64,000 nucleotides of DNA, taken from assembly GCF_024679245.1 (NCBI RefSeq), contig NC_090182.1:29885547-29949546 (forward strand). The letters run 5' to 3'. The notes under the pieces are model-generated. The model searched no databases. It saw nothing but the letters and a program-made list of their open reading frames with translations, and was not told the origin of the DNA. Positions within the stretch are counted from its first letter, which is position 1. The number at the start of each line of letters is the position of its first letter. Positions 50,546 through 62,566 of this stretch are shown here, piece after piece. Both the position numbers and the translations under genes were made by a program. Source of the DNA: Pseudorasbora parva (Eukaryota > Chordata > Actinopteri > Cypriniformes > Gobionidae).

Positions 50546-51583
50546 CTTAATAATGCTTCCAAGACTATATAACCTGGGTGATGTATTTATGAGCTAAATT
50601 TTCAGGAGCAACAATATATCACAGCACACCATGGAGCCCTCCTTATTGCTCATCCTTGTATAAACTCATATTAAGTTCCGAGTACAATGAGATTTCAGGA
50701 AATGCTTTGCCTCCATCGACCATACAGATGAAAAGGGGACCTTAATTAAAAGTGCGTAATAGCACTACTGCATTTGCTTTAAAAGTAATTTACAGAATAG
50801 CAATAAAACAAATAATCCAGTCAATAAAGCAGCAGGAACACAACTAATGATTATCAAATTAAATAATTAGCTATATACAGCTTGTCTGTCAGTAGTGCCA
50901 CATTCATTAGTGATTGCTGAGGGATTGAATTGATCTGAAGACTTGCTAGGCTTCCGTTTAATTTAGATGTGCACCCTTAATACATTTACGAAAAAGAAAT
51001 TACAGCCAAAGACAAACGCAGGGTCAGTAAAAGACTGTATCGTTTAGAGCCCAGTAAAACGGTCTGCATGAGCAGCTCCACATGTGGTCTTGAACTAAGT
51101 GTCTATCGTTAGCTGTCAGAAAGAATAGGATCACAAGCGGCTTTAAATGGCTCGCAACAAGTCGTGCTAGGGGCTATCTCGGTGCTGGCTGTTAGAGAGC
51201 AGATGATTGCAGAAGGCAGTGATTTGTTTTATGGGGATGGAAAAGCTTGCTTGAATTCATGGCCTGTACAGCCCTGTGGAAAGCAATGGGAAATAACATG
51301 TAATTCAAGTTGTAAAATAAGTAATAACTAGTCCACTTAACCATGTGTTACATTCCTCTCACACACAAATCCAGGTGATCTCAGAGCCTGTAAAAACAAG
51401 TTGGCAGTATGTGCCTCACACCATGTGTACAGACATGACAGCCTTTGTGTTGGCTGCATCTGAAAGATGAAAAATGCTGCCTCAGCAGCCAGGAAATGGA
51501 CCGCAACAAGGTTCAAAACATTTAAATTTATTTAAATTATTTGCTAACATTATGATGTTTTATATATATATCATAATGTTAGT
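50546..51583. other. Gene-free unique stretch, possible conserved non-coding DNA
   Basis: No element ends for 900 bp, homeodomain-type cores (attaattaaaag, aaattaaataattagc) and balanced composition. At 51455-51500 there is a fragment of the 36670 MITE; at 51544-51582 a 13-bp-armed hairpin, ctaacattatgat/atcataatgttag. Confidence 0.35.
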
Positions 51584-53066
51584 TTTTTTTTCTTCTCCTC
51601 ATTAATGTACACACAGCACCCCATATTGACAGAAAACACAGAATTGTTGAAATTTTGGCAGATTTATAAAAAAAAAATAATAATAATAAAATATCACATG
51701 GTCCTAAGTATTCAGACCCTTTGCTGTGACACTCATATATATAACTCAGGTTTTAAACATTCATTTGAGTCCAGCTGTGTTTGATTATACTGATTGGACT
51801 TGATTAGGAAAGTCACACACCTGTCTGTCTAAGACCTTACAGCTCACAGAGCATGTCAGAGCAGATGAGAATCATGAGGTCAAAGGAACTCCCTGAAGAG
51901 CTCCGAGACAGAACTATGGCAAGGCACAGATCTGGCCAAGGTTACAAAAACATTTCTGCTGCACTTAAGGTTTCTAAGAGCACAGTGGCAGAGACGTTCG
52001 GGATGACCAGAACCCTTCCTAGAGCTGACCGTTCGGGCAAACTGAACTATCGGGGGTGAAGAGCCTTGGTGAGAGAGGTAAGGAAGAACCCAAATATCAC
52101 TGTGGTTGAGCTCCAGAGATAGGGAGATGGGAGAAAGTTGTAGAAAGTCAACCATCACTGCAGCCCTCCACCAATTGGGGCTTTATGGCAGATTGGTCTG
52201 ACGGAAGCCTCTCCTCAGTGCAAGACACATGAAAGTTTGCTAAAAAAAAACACCGGAAGGACTCAAAGATGGTGAGAAATAAGATTCTGTGGTCTGATGA
52301 GACCAATATATAAATTCTGGCCTTAATTCTAAGCGATATGTGTGGAGAAAAATATCACCTATCCAATACAGTCCCAACAGTGATGCATGGTGGTGGCAGC
52401 ATCATGCTGTGGGGGTGTTTTTCAGGACGACTGGTTGCAATCGAGGGAAAGATGAATGCGGCCAAGTACAGGGATATCCTGGAAAAAAACCTTCTCCAAA
52501 GTGCTCAAGACCTCAGACTGGGCCGAAGGTTCACCTTCCAACAAGACAATGACCCTAAGCACACAGCTAAAATAACAAAGCAGTGACTTTACAACATCTC
52601 TGTGACTGTTCTTGAAAGGCCCAGCCAGAGCCCAGACTTGAACCCAATTGAGCATCTCTGGAGAGACCTGAAAATGGCTGTCCACCAACGTTTACCATCC
52701 AACCTGACAGAACTGGAGAGGATCTGCAAGGAGGAATGGCAGAGGATCCTCAAATCCAGGTGTGAAAAACTTGTTGCATCTTTCCCAAAAAGACTCATGG
52801 CTGTATTAGATCAAAAGGTGCTTCTACTAAATACTGAGCAAAGGGTCTGAATACTTAGGACCATGGGATATATTTAAAGTTTTTCTTTTTTTAATAAATC
52901 TGCAAAAATGTCAACAATTCTATGATTTTATGTCCGTATGGGGTGATGTGTGTACATTAATGAAAAAATAAATAAATAAATAAATAAATAAATGATTTTA
53001 GCAAATGGCTGCAATATAACAGAGTGAAAAATTAAATTGGGGTCTGAATACTTTCCGTACCCACTG
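51584..53066 (+). mobile_element. Tc1/mariner element, left end truncated (family B)
   Basis: The right end runs to ggtctgaatactttccgtac and ccactg at 53066, followed by TA. Inside, the block 'gtgtacattaatg' with 'tgtcaacaattctatgattt' (52880-52965) pairs with the left block 'cattaatgtacacac' and 'cagaattgttgaaattttg' (51600-51665), as in an inverted-repeat terminus. The outermost 80 bp of the left end are missing. A (AAAT)n run (52966-52993) sits in the right end. Confidence 0.88.
51853..52850 (+). pseudogene. Tc1 transposase pseudogene (family B)
   Basis: It starts MSEQMRIMRSKELPEELRDR with a HTH region (NISAALKVSKSTVAET) and stops at 52057. After frameshifts a second part shows LWSDET with the first catalytic Asp (52296-52298). 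From 52338 to 52850 one frame runs [13 protein letters not shown] (second Asp 52545-52547) and SPDLNPIEHLW (Glu 52650-52652), giving the DD34E spacing, but a TGA interrupts it at 52584-52586 where a Trp is usual. Catalytic residues survive although the gene is broken, so the copy died by scattered mutation. Confidence 0.92.
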
Positions 53067-54416
<1,350 letters not shown>

Positions 54417-54573
54417 TTACAATAAGGCCTTGCTTGTGAACATTAGATTATGAATTACGAGAAAGTAACAGAGAACCCACTCTGATCTTTTACAAGTTAA
54501 TGCATTTTAGATGACATGAACTAACTATGAACAATTCATACGTACAGCTTTTATTAACCGTTGTCACTGTTAT

Positions 54574-55784
54574 TTAAAGGGGCGATGAATTGAGGAATCA
54601 ACTTTTCCTTGAGCTTTTGATATGTAAAAGGTCATGGTAATATGAGAATATCCTCTTAGTTTCAGAGCTGAAAACTTCCTTTTTAGTCAAAGAAAAGCCT
54701 TTATAGACACCAGGCTCAACAAACGGTCCTGTGCTTCATACTGATGTCAGTGCGCGACGAAACACCGCCTCTAGAGAATCTACAGCGCCTGTAATTCAGT
54801 AGCCCGCCCACCGACTCATGGAGGGCTTGAGCTAGCTGGTCAAAAACAATTTCATGCCGAGGAAGATTGAAATATTGCGCTATTCCTGGTTGTGGAAGAA
54901 CACAGTCGCTGCATAAGCTTCCTTCTGATCCTAATATTAGGTATGATTGGTTGAACTAGTGTTGTCAAAAGTACTGACCGCGATACCAAATCAGTACTGA
55001 AATGTTAAAAATGTGACGCGTCGAGCGTTGTTGAGCTGTAATCGTAAACACCTCTGACTGGTCATTGTGCTCACGCGTTTCATCGGATGTGACTGTGATT
55101 GGCTACAATGATCAACTCACGTCAGCGGTTTGAAACAACACGGAAGTGTTTGAAAAGTGCTTTAAAAGAGCGTGAGCGGGAGCGCTTGAAAGCACAAGCA
55201 GGCGTTGACCAGCGGACCGGTAGGCTGATAGACACCTACATTCAAATGCTCTGTGTGTATCTGTGTAAGCGCTCCGTGAAAAGCGTCATTGATGTATTTT
55301 TACATGTTTGTGAAGCGCTGATCAAAGTAGCCAATCATAGACCTATTTGATGAGCGCGTGAGCACAATGGCCAGTCAGAGGTGTTTACGATTCCACTCAA
55401 CAGCGCTCAAAGCGTCATATTTTTAACATTTCAGTACCGAATTGGTATCGCGGTCGGTACTTTTGACAACACTAGGTTAAACTTTATTTTTAATGAAGTT
55501 CTAGCTCACATGGGGAAGATATTCACTTCAGTTCACTGCGGGATCGTTTGTAAACAAATCTCGGGTCGATGCTGGATTTGGATCCAACAGGAATGGTGCA
55601 ACATACTTATGTGAGTAAAACGTGTTTTTATATGTAATAGAACTGCATTGTTGTAGATCGTTTTGCTTATGTGTACGTATCTAACAGAGCATACATTTAG
55701 CACGCTGGACTCAGACACGTATGGGCCATCGCTCGCAAAGCCGTGCAGGCCGAATAAACTCTTAGTATACCTTTCTTGTTCTGC

Positions 55785-55827
<43 letters not shown>

Positions 55828-56323
55828 ATCTGAAGGTATGTATGTGCGCGTGATTCGCGCTTATAATATTGTCCGATCTTGCGGGCTATGTGTAATATAA
55901 AAATAATAGTCCAATCAATTGAGCGTCGATGAGAAATAAATCATTGTGTTTGTTTGATAAAGACGTTTTCCGAGCCCTGTGGTCGAAAAAATCATTCTGG
56001 TTGCCGCTTCTCCCTCACTCTCTCCCCTCCATCATGTGAACTGAACTGAACTGACAGGTTAGCTTAAGCTCATTAAATATGCAAATATTATCCAATCCTA
56101 GCCATGGGATTTACTTCCAGGTCTCCAGTGCTGCACGCCCATCAAAACCTAGCATTTTGGAGAGAGCCTCAAAACCAGTGTAGAAAATAGTTATTACTTA
56201 GGTAGTTAATAGCTATTACTTATAAGTTATGATGTTTTTGAATGTAAAAACCACACGAACATCATTAGTTGACCTCAGACAACAGTACAAAAAAAAAAAA
56301 AATCCAGTTCATGACACCTTTAA
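54574..56323. mobile_element. TTAA element ('aggggcgatgaattg'), nested level 2
   Basis: TTAA at 54574-54577 and 56320-56323; ends AGGGGCGATGAATTG and the complement AGGTGTCATGAACTGG. 1750 bp including the 54957-55474 insertion and a (TC)n run at 55788-55824. Frames in it are short and unlike proteins I know. Confidence 0.8.
54957..55474. mobile_element. hAT-type foldback MITE, nested level 3
   Basis: tagtgttgtcaaaagtac and gtacttttgacaacacta are perfect inverted ends; the flanks ggttgaac (54949-54956) and ggttaaac (55475-55482) match at 7 of 8. 'cgtaaacacctctgactggt' pairs with 'ggccagtcagaggtgtttacg'. The 83-codon frame within is an artefact of the arm. Confidence 0.92.
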
Positions 56324-56363
56324 TACAAATACAATTGTTCATTGTTTGTGTTAGTTCACAGTG

Positions 56364-56563
56364 TATTCTATTATGGAAGCTTGTTTCTGCAACATAATAA
56401 AAAAAAAAAATTTAAAAGGTAATTGTGACTTACCTATCCGAGATAACAACAGACAATTCTGACTTTATAACTTGCAATAGCGAGTTTATATCTTGTAATT
56501 CTGAGAGAAAAAAAATTAATTGTATTTTAAATTGTTTTATTCTGTGGTGGAAACAAGTTTTTA
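56364..56563. mobile_element. Foldback insertion ('tggaagcttgtttctgc')
   Basis: tattatggaagcttgtttc at the left and tggtggaaacaag at the right are imperfect complements; the interior repeats 'gacaattctgactttataac' and 'gcgagtttatatcttgtaat', typical of a cyprinid foldback. Confidence 0.6.
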
Positions 56564-56621
56564 AAGTTAACACTATAAACTGTTGATTTTAAAAATGTAT
56601 TAGTAAATGTAGAAATTAACA

Positions 56622-56934
56622 TTAAAGGAATAGTTCACCCTAAAATAAAAATGTGATGTTGATCTCCTTACTCCCAGGGCATCCAAGATGTAGGTGTGTT
56701 TGTTTCTTGAGTAGAACACAAAGTAAGATGTTTAACTCCAACCGTTGCTCATATAATGCATGTCAATGGGATGCAATTCTAATTAGACCCCATTGATATG
56801 CATTATACAGCAATGGTTGGAGTTATAAATCTTCATTTGTCTTCTACTGAAGAAACAAGCACACATATCTTGGATGCCCTGTTGGTAAGCAGACAAACAT
56901 CAAATTTGCATGTATTGGTGAACTTTCCCTTTAA
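56622..56934. mobile_element. TTAA foldback MITE ('aggaatagttcacc')
   Basis: TTAA at 56622-56625 and 56931-56934. 'catccaagatgtaggtgtgt' pairs with 'acacatatcttggatg', 'accccattgatatgcattat' with 'ataatgcatgtcaatgggat'. 313 bp. Confidence 0.92.
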
Positions 56935-57052
56935 GATAACCTAAAATCTAAATTTTGTAAAAGGGCTTGTTCATAGTTCATATTAAACTAATGTAAACTA
57001 ATTTTAACCAATCAAACAATGTAAAGGCAGATGTTACATTTATTGTTTTGTT

Positions 57053-57130
57053 TTTGAAAGCAGTCTCTTCTGCTCACCAAGGCTGCATTTATTTGATCAA
57101 AATACAGTAATATCACGTAACAGCTGCAAA
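57053..57130 (+). repeat. 'ctgcatttatttgatcaaa' repeat fragment
   Basis: gaaagcagtctcttctgctc, accaaggctgcatttatttg and atcaaaatacagtaatatc match the family start. Confidence 0.75.
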
Positions 57131-58692
57131 AATCACAATTATTAATAGAGATCACAATTCTCCAAAAAAAGATATTACAATTCCAATAAAAATACACACC
57201 TCTATTTTAACAGTAACAGTAGGTAGTTGTTTGTGGCAAATTGTATGCAGTTAGCATTACCACACAGGCAAAGTTATCAAAAAAAAAAAAAAAAAAAGAC
57301 TAAATTGTCCATAAGGTGAAAGCAGATTAACAAGGGTTAAATGTCATTTGCTGACTTCCACTGATGTAACAATGTAATACAATCTTACATTACACAGGTG
57401 ATTTAAGCATATTGTGGTTGTTGGTCTGGTTTCACACTCACTTAATTCTATCAAAACCTGATGCATATTACATCATCACAAACATGAATGCCCCATTATA
57501 GAAAACAGTAGGTAGTTTTTAAATAGTAGTTTTTTTTTTTTAAATAATTATTATTAGTTTGGTGCTTTTAGGTGGAGCAGAGTGACGCAGACATTCGGCT
57601 GCTGTACATGCGTCGCGGGAATGTGGATTTCTGCTGCTTGTAAATGAACTCTTTTGAGGAGACCACTTTCACATTACCAACTGGTTATGCGGACTGTGCG
57701 ATGTTTTGAACTAAACTGTCAGTGTGAAAATACCCTAACTCTATTTCAATTGCCACCGATGACATCCGTGTTTATATCCGAACTATAGGCTTTATCCTAG
57801 CACTTCTGTGATCATTTGATTGGATTATTGTAACAGAAATAATGATACTGTGTTGTTGAAAAGACTGAAGCTGTTTGGTACCTATACATGGCAACTGCTC
57901 TCTCTGGCTCAGCACAAAAGCAGATTTGAATCGCTGTGATCGTAGGCCCGACTTGTCAAGGCTTTAATAGACATAGCCAGATGATTGTCTTTAGGAATGT
58001 GTTTGAATCGAGAAGTGTTATGTATGTCAATGCATTCTTTGTTTTAACAGTAATACAGTTTAAGCCAAATGGGTTACTAAAATCTTACTCCGGTTACTAA
58101 AATGGGTCCTATGTATCCCAAGGTACGAACTGATCCAGCAGGACAAAAACAAACAAGTAAAGATAGTAAGAATTAGCAAAACCCGCAGTGATCAAGCTTT
58201 TTCTTTTGATTGCAGAAGCAAATATTTATGTTTATCTACTTATGGGCAGTAAATCACAAAAGGAATAAATTAGGTTTCTGAATTCACCTTTCTTCTTTTG
58301 AAATCACCACAATCAATACTGAGCAATTGCTTTTAAAGGACCATTGCCATAGAAACAATGCTGGCAAGAAGCTTGTGTGTCCCTATTTCAGTAGTCAGGG
58401 CACTGATCAGGAAGTCGGCCATTTTAAGCGCGGTCTAAATCAAAAAATCATCCCATGCACTGAAACGTTCACTCCCTAAAAAGTCCCACAATGCACAGTG
58501 AAAACCAGTGAGCATCAGTGCTAGCTAACGGAAGTTTTGAAGCATGAAGCATAAATCACGTGAGACAACTCAAGTACACAAAATGCAATTGATGTGTTAT
58601 ATTTTATTTTATACAAACCATTATTTTATTATATTTCAGCATAAACATACATCGGTAGACATATAGCCTAACGAACATAATCTAGCTAACAT

Positions 58693-58698
<6 letters not shown>
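57131..58698. other. Gene-free stretch
   Basis: Poly(A) at 57280-57297. 58391-58560 ('gggcactgatcaggaagtcg', 'aaagtcccacaatgcac') resembles a cyprinid DNA repeat fragment. Otherwise nothing. Confidence 0.5.

Positions 58699-58766
<68 letters not shown>
58699..58766. repeat. (TA)34 microsatellite
   Basis: Pure TA, 68 bp. Confidence 0.97.
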
Positions 58767-58767
<1 letters not shown>

Positions 58768-58816
58768 TTACGTATAATAAATTTTTTAATTTACTATATT
58801 TTATGTATAATTTATT

Positions 58817-59157
58817 CACTGTAAAATGTTTTTTTGAAAAAAGTTACCTGGTTGCCTTAATTTTGAGTTCATTGAAATTAAAAATTTAAGGTAATATAAT
58901 TTACTTTTTTTGAGATTCGACAACATTTATTAAAATATTATTAAAAGATTCTGTAAGCATATTTGGTAATTGTGTGTTTTATTTTTGATGACGCAGTGAA
59001 ACTAGTGCTATTTTCATGATTTATCAATTGTTTTATGTGATTCAGATACAATACTATTTTAAGTTTCTATTTATTAAACACATTTCCTTAAACTAAAAAT
59101 TAAGGCAACCAGTTTACTTACTTTTTTAAGTTAAACCAACAAATTATTTTTACAGTG
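58817..59157. mobile_element. CACTG foldback MITE, 'ggttgcctta' subfamily
   Basis: CACTGTAAAA and TTTTTACAGTG ends; 'acctggttgccttaatttt' pairs with 'aaaattaaggcaaccagttt'. The flanking TA has decayed to TT on both sides. Confidence 0.85.
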
Positions 59158-59305
59158 TTTAAATGTTACATGTATGTAACAAGTAGTAATGAATTTATCA
59201 TAATGTACTTAAAAATAAAATAAAAAAATGTCAGAAAGATATCCACTCTGAGGACATTGAGGACATTGTCATGTCACCGGAAATATAGTCATCAGTGTCC
59301 CAGTG

Positions 59306-59690
59306 CACTGTAAAAAAAGAAAAAGAAAAAATATATTTACCTGGTTGCCTTAAAGTTTTAAGTTCATTGAAATTAAAAATTTGATTTAATACAACAAACA
59401 TTTTTGAGAATTGACAACCTTTATTCAAATATTATTAAAAGATTTTATAAGCATATTTGGTAATGTGTGTGTGTTTATTTGTGGTGACGCAGTGAAATAT
59501 ACCAAATTGTGCTATTTTCATGATTTATCACATTTTATGTGTGCTTCAGATACAATAATATTTTTAGTTTCTATTTATTTAAACCAATTTCCTTCATAGC
59601 ATTAACCTACATTTTTATTTTCAATAAACTCAAAAATGTTAAGGCATGCAGGTTACTTACTTTTTTTAGTTAAACCAACAAAATATATAT
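59306..59690. mobile_element. CACTG MITE, right end replaced by a hAT element
   Basis: Same subfamily as 58817-59157: cactgtaaaaaaagaa, 'acctggttgccttaaag', then 'gttaaggcatgcaggttact' and 'ttagttaaaccaacaaa'. The expected ACAGTG right end is missing; the hAT remnant starts there. Confidence 0.8.
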
Positions 59691-59692
59691 AT

Positions 59693-60299
59693 TAGGGCTG
59701 TAACGATATGCGATATGAAATCGAAATCGCAATACGCAGGTCCACGAACCTGTATCGCGATGTGAGGAGGCAGAATCGCGACACACCCCTTCCCAGAATT
59801 ATCCTTCCTGTCCAGGTCCAACTTTTAAGTCAGCAGTATGGCAACATTTCAGCTACCCGGTGGAGAACAAGGATGGCAATCGTGTAGTTGACAAGACCCA
59901 CACAATTTGCCATAAGTGTTTCAAGAAGCTTCCCCAACCGGCTGGCAACGTGGTGTGAGCGTGGCGTTTCTGTTGCGTGTCATCCGCGGGGCGGCTGCGT
60001 GGCGTTTTCTCTTTCTTTGCACACCAGAAGCGTGTCTGACGCGGCGCTTCTGTTGGTATTGATGTACAGGAGGCCCTATACTTCATGTTAAATATATATT
60101 GCCTATTGGTACCGCAAAGAAAATGTCGGCAGTAGCCTATTGACCATACAGATATATGGTATTGACGGCAAAATAGGCTACAGAATACTGTACAGAATAA
60201 AACTGTTTTGTCCCCCCCATATCGAGGTTTGTATCGTACCGTGGGTCAAAAATCGTGATACGAACCGAATCGTGGGTTTGGTGTATCGTTACAGCCCTA
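59693..60299 (+). mobile_element. hAT remnant ('tagggctgtaacgata' ends)
   Basis: tagggctgtaacgata at the left and the complement of tatcgttacagccct at the right; flanked by TA-rich DNA, so the 8-bp duplication (atatatat-like) cannot be judged. 607 bp, with internal deletion of most of the transposase. Confidence 0.85.
59830..59958 (+). pseudogene. Half BED zinc finger of a hAT transposase
   Basis: An open frame reads SAVWQHFSYP, VENKDGNRVVDKTHTICHKC, FKKLPQPAGN, then VV and a TGA at 59956-59958. The W-x2-F start, the C-x2-C pair (59908-59910 and 59917-59919) and the GN that precedes the usual N-x2-x-HLxxxH part identify the first half of a BED finger as in ZBED/hAT transposases. The second zinc-ligand pair is gone, replaced by CG-rich sequence, so the finger cannot fold. 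It supports the hAT assignment of the surrounding element. Confidence 0.7.
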
Positions 60300-60319
60300 T
60301 ATATATATATATATACTGA

Positions 60320-60565
<246 letters not shown>

Positions 60566-60726
60566 CCTAGGAAGGTAAGGAAGTGATCAAGATGAATCCA
60601 TTGCATATAAATGCTAACGTCTGGGAAGCCATATGGCATATATAAAAGCTCATAATTCAATTATGAGCTTATTAAATAGATCTGACCATAGAACCCGTCT
60701 CGTTTGAAGTTCCAGTAGTGTGAGTT
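60566..60726. other. Short gap
   Basis: Contains a small palindrome, agctcataattcaattatgagct, at 60648-60670 (23 bp). Nothing else. Confidence 0.5.
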
Positions 60727-61300
60727 ACATTTCAAACGGTCTATGGACAGATGAAACAAACAAACAAAACAAAACAATTAAGATGGGTTTAGTGAAAATG
60801 AACACAGGGATAAAAAAAGTACCCCATGTGTAAAATGAAATACTCTGCTGGATCTTCAATGCTACGGGCCTAATTTTGTTACATGGCATCATGGATTCAA
60901 TCAAATACCAACAGATAAAAAAAATCTAAACCTTGACAGTCTGTGCTAGAAATCTTATAATGGGACATGCTTGGATCTTCCAACAGGACAATGATCCAAA
61001 AACAAACATCAAAATCAAAACAATAATGTGTCACTGAGCACAAAACCAAACACTTCCAATGGCCATCTCAGTCCCTGTCCTGAACCCTAGTGGGCTTAAC
61101 TGAAGAGAAGAAGTGCCAACAAATCTGAAGGATCTGGAGAGATTCTGTACGAAGGAATTGTCTCTGATCTCTTGTCAGGTGTCCAAACTATAAGACTCAT
61201 TATAGAAGAAAAATCAGAGCTGTTATCTTGGCAAAAGGAGGTTGCAAAAAGTTTTTAATAAAAGGGGACAACTAATTGTTGTTCCCAATGTGTTTTGGAC
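60727..61300 (+). pseudogene. Tc1/mariner transposase fossil (family C)
   Basis: No frame is open, but ordered blocks match a Tc1 transposase gene: 'ctatggacagatgaaac' (WTDET region), 'catggcatcatggattc', 'cttccaacaggacaatgatcc' (FQQDNDP), 'aatggccatctcagtccctg' then 'tgaaccctag' (WPSQSPDLNP), 'ctggagagattctgtac', and 'ggcaaaaggaggttgcaaaa' (AKGGCK) at the 3' end. Several frameshifts and stops. Terminal repeats not found. Different from families A, B and the intact copy. Confidence 0.75.
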
Positions 61301-62268
61301 AAAAAACATTTATTTCCTAATGTGATTTCTCACGATTTATTTCATTCATTCACTTATTTACTCTTTGGCGGTATGCGACTTAATTTGCATTTAAAAATGC
61401 ATTTACAACAAATAATAATTAATCTATGGGGTATTTTTAGCTGAAAATTCCCAGACATATTCTGGGGACACCTGAGGCTTATTTTACATCTTTTAAAAAG
61501 GGGCATAATAGGTCCCCATTAAATGTTTTTTTTACACCCATTCCTAAAACAAATATTGTATAAAACAATCTGCGGCTGGTTGCTGTATGTGTTAGTTCTC
61601 TTCCTGTCTAAGTGTGTAGTAGTGTGAAGGCCAGAATATGCTGCAATGTGAGTGCACCAGGGACTCTATAGCTTTTTATATTAGTGATCTTTTGGACATA
61701 CATGAATTCAGTAAATTGGAAACTCAAACAGATTTGTGTACATCATAACAGTTTATGCTATTTCATATGATTACATAGGCCAGTGGCAAAAATCTGGGTC
61801 ACACTCAGGCCGCCCATTCCTAAACTGATGAGATTGGAGATCGCAATTCTAAAAACGCAGCAGACAAGTGGAGGAATTTGTTTCTACTGGGGAAAACAAG
61901 AAACTAAAACGGAGTGAGTGGAGCATGAAAGCAGCACATGTACTTGGAATAAAACAGCAGAATAAACAGACAGAGGAAGTGTGCTGGCCATGTGCTGTGA
62001 AAGTAGCAATGGAAAGAACAATTCCTCCAAACACACTGAGTCAATCATAAAAGCAGCCACTGCTGGTACAGTGACATCATTACTCATGAGGCTGCACTTT
62101 AAGGCAATGGCATTAACAGACACTGCACACCATTTAACTGCAGCATTAGTCAGCCTCATCTGATATTCACAAGGCTGCCTCAAACTCTTCTTCATGATTT
62201 GTGTATGGGTCTGATACCTCACTTATGTGAAATACAAGTGCTTCAGACTGAGCTCTAAATCACTTTTA
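61301..62268. other. Gene-free stretch
   Basis: No element or gene supported; overlapping frames at 61849-62222 on both strands are uninformative. The TA at 62267-62268 is the target site of the next element. Confidence 0.5.
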
Positions 62269-62269
62269 C

Positions 62270-62300
62270 AGTCTTGTTCAAAATAATAGCAGTACAATGT
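62270..62300. repeat. Outer left transposase-binding direct repeat
   Basis: The outer repeat at 62275-62293 lies 6 bp inside the end; its partner is 188 bp further in (62463-62481). In IR/DR elements the transposase N-terminal domain binds such repeats. Binding here is inferred, not shown. Confidence 0.55.
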
Positions 62301-62566
62301 GACTAACCAGAATAATCAAGGTTTTGTAGTATATTTTTTATTGCTACGTGGCAAACAAGTTACCAGTAGGTTCAGTAGATTGTCAGAAAACAAACAAGAC
62401 CCAGCATTCATGATATGCACGCTCTTAAGGCTGTGCAATTGGGCAATTAGTTGAAAGGGGTGTGTTCAAAAAAATAGCAGTGTCTACCTTTGACTGTACA
62501 AACTCAAAACTATTTTGTACAAACAATTTTTTTTTCTGGGATTTAGCAATCCTGTGAATCACTAAA

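Larger units (their letters stand above)
54417..57037. mobile_element. Outer MITE ('ggtaacattttacaataagg') with three insertions
   Basis: The left arm (54417-54577) reads ggtaacattttacaataagg then atgaactaactatgaacaa. The right arm is scattered: 56324-56362 ('acaattgttcattgtttgtg'), 56564-56625 ('atgtattagtaaatgtagaaa') and 56935-57037 ('gttcatagttcatattaaac', ending aatgtaaaggcagatgttac). Reading these pieces in order gives the usual inverted 'gttcattgttagttcatg' structure. Three elements sit in the gaps. Confidence 0.7.

Noticed and set aside
55099..55350. 83-codon frame resembling a basic protein
   Set aside because: It lies in a hAT-type foldback MITE; the basic run comes from repeated gagcg units in the arm.
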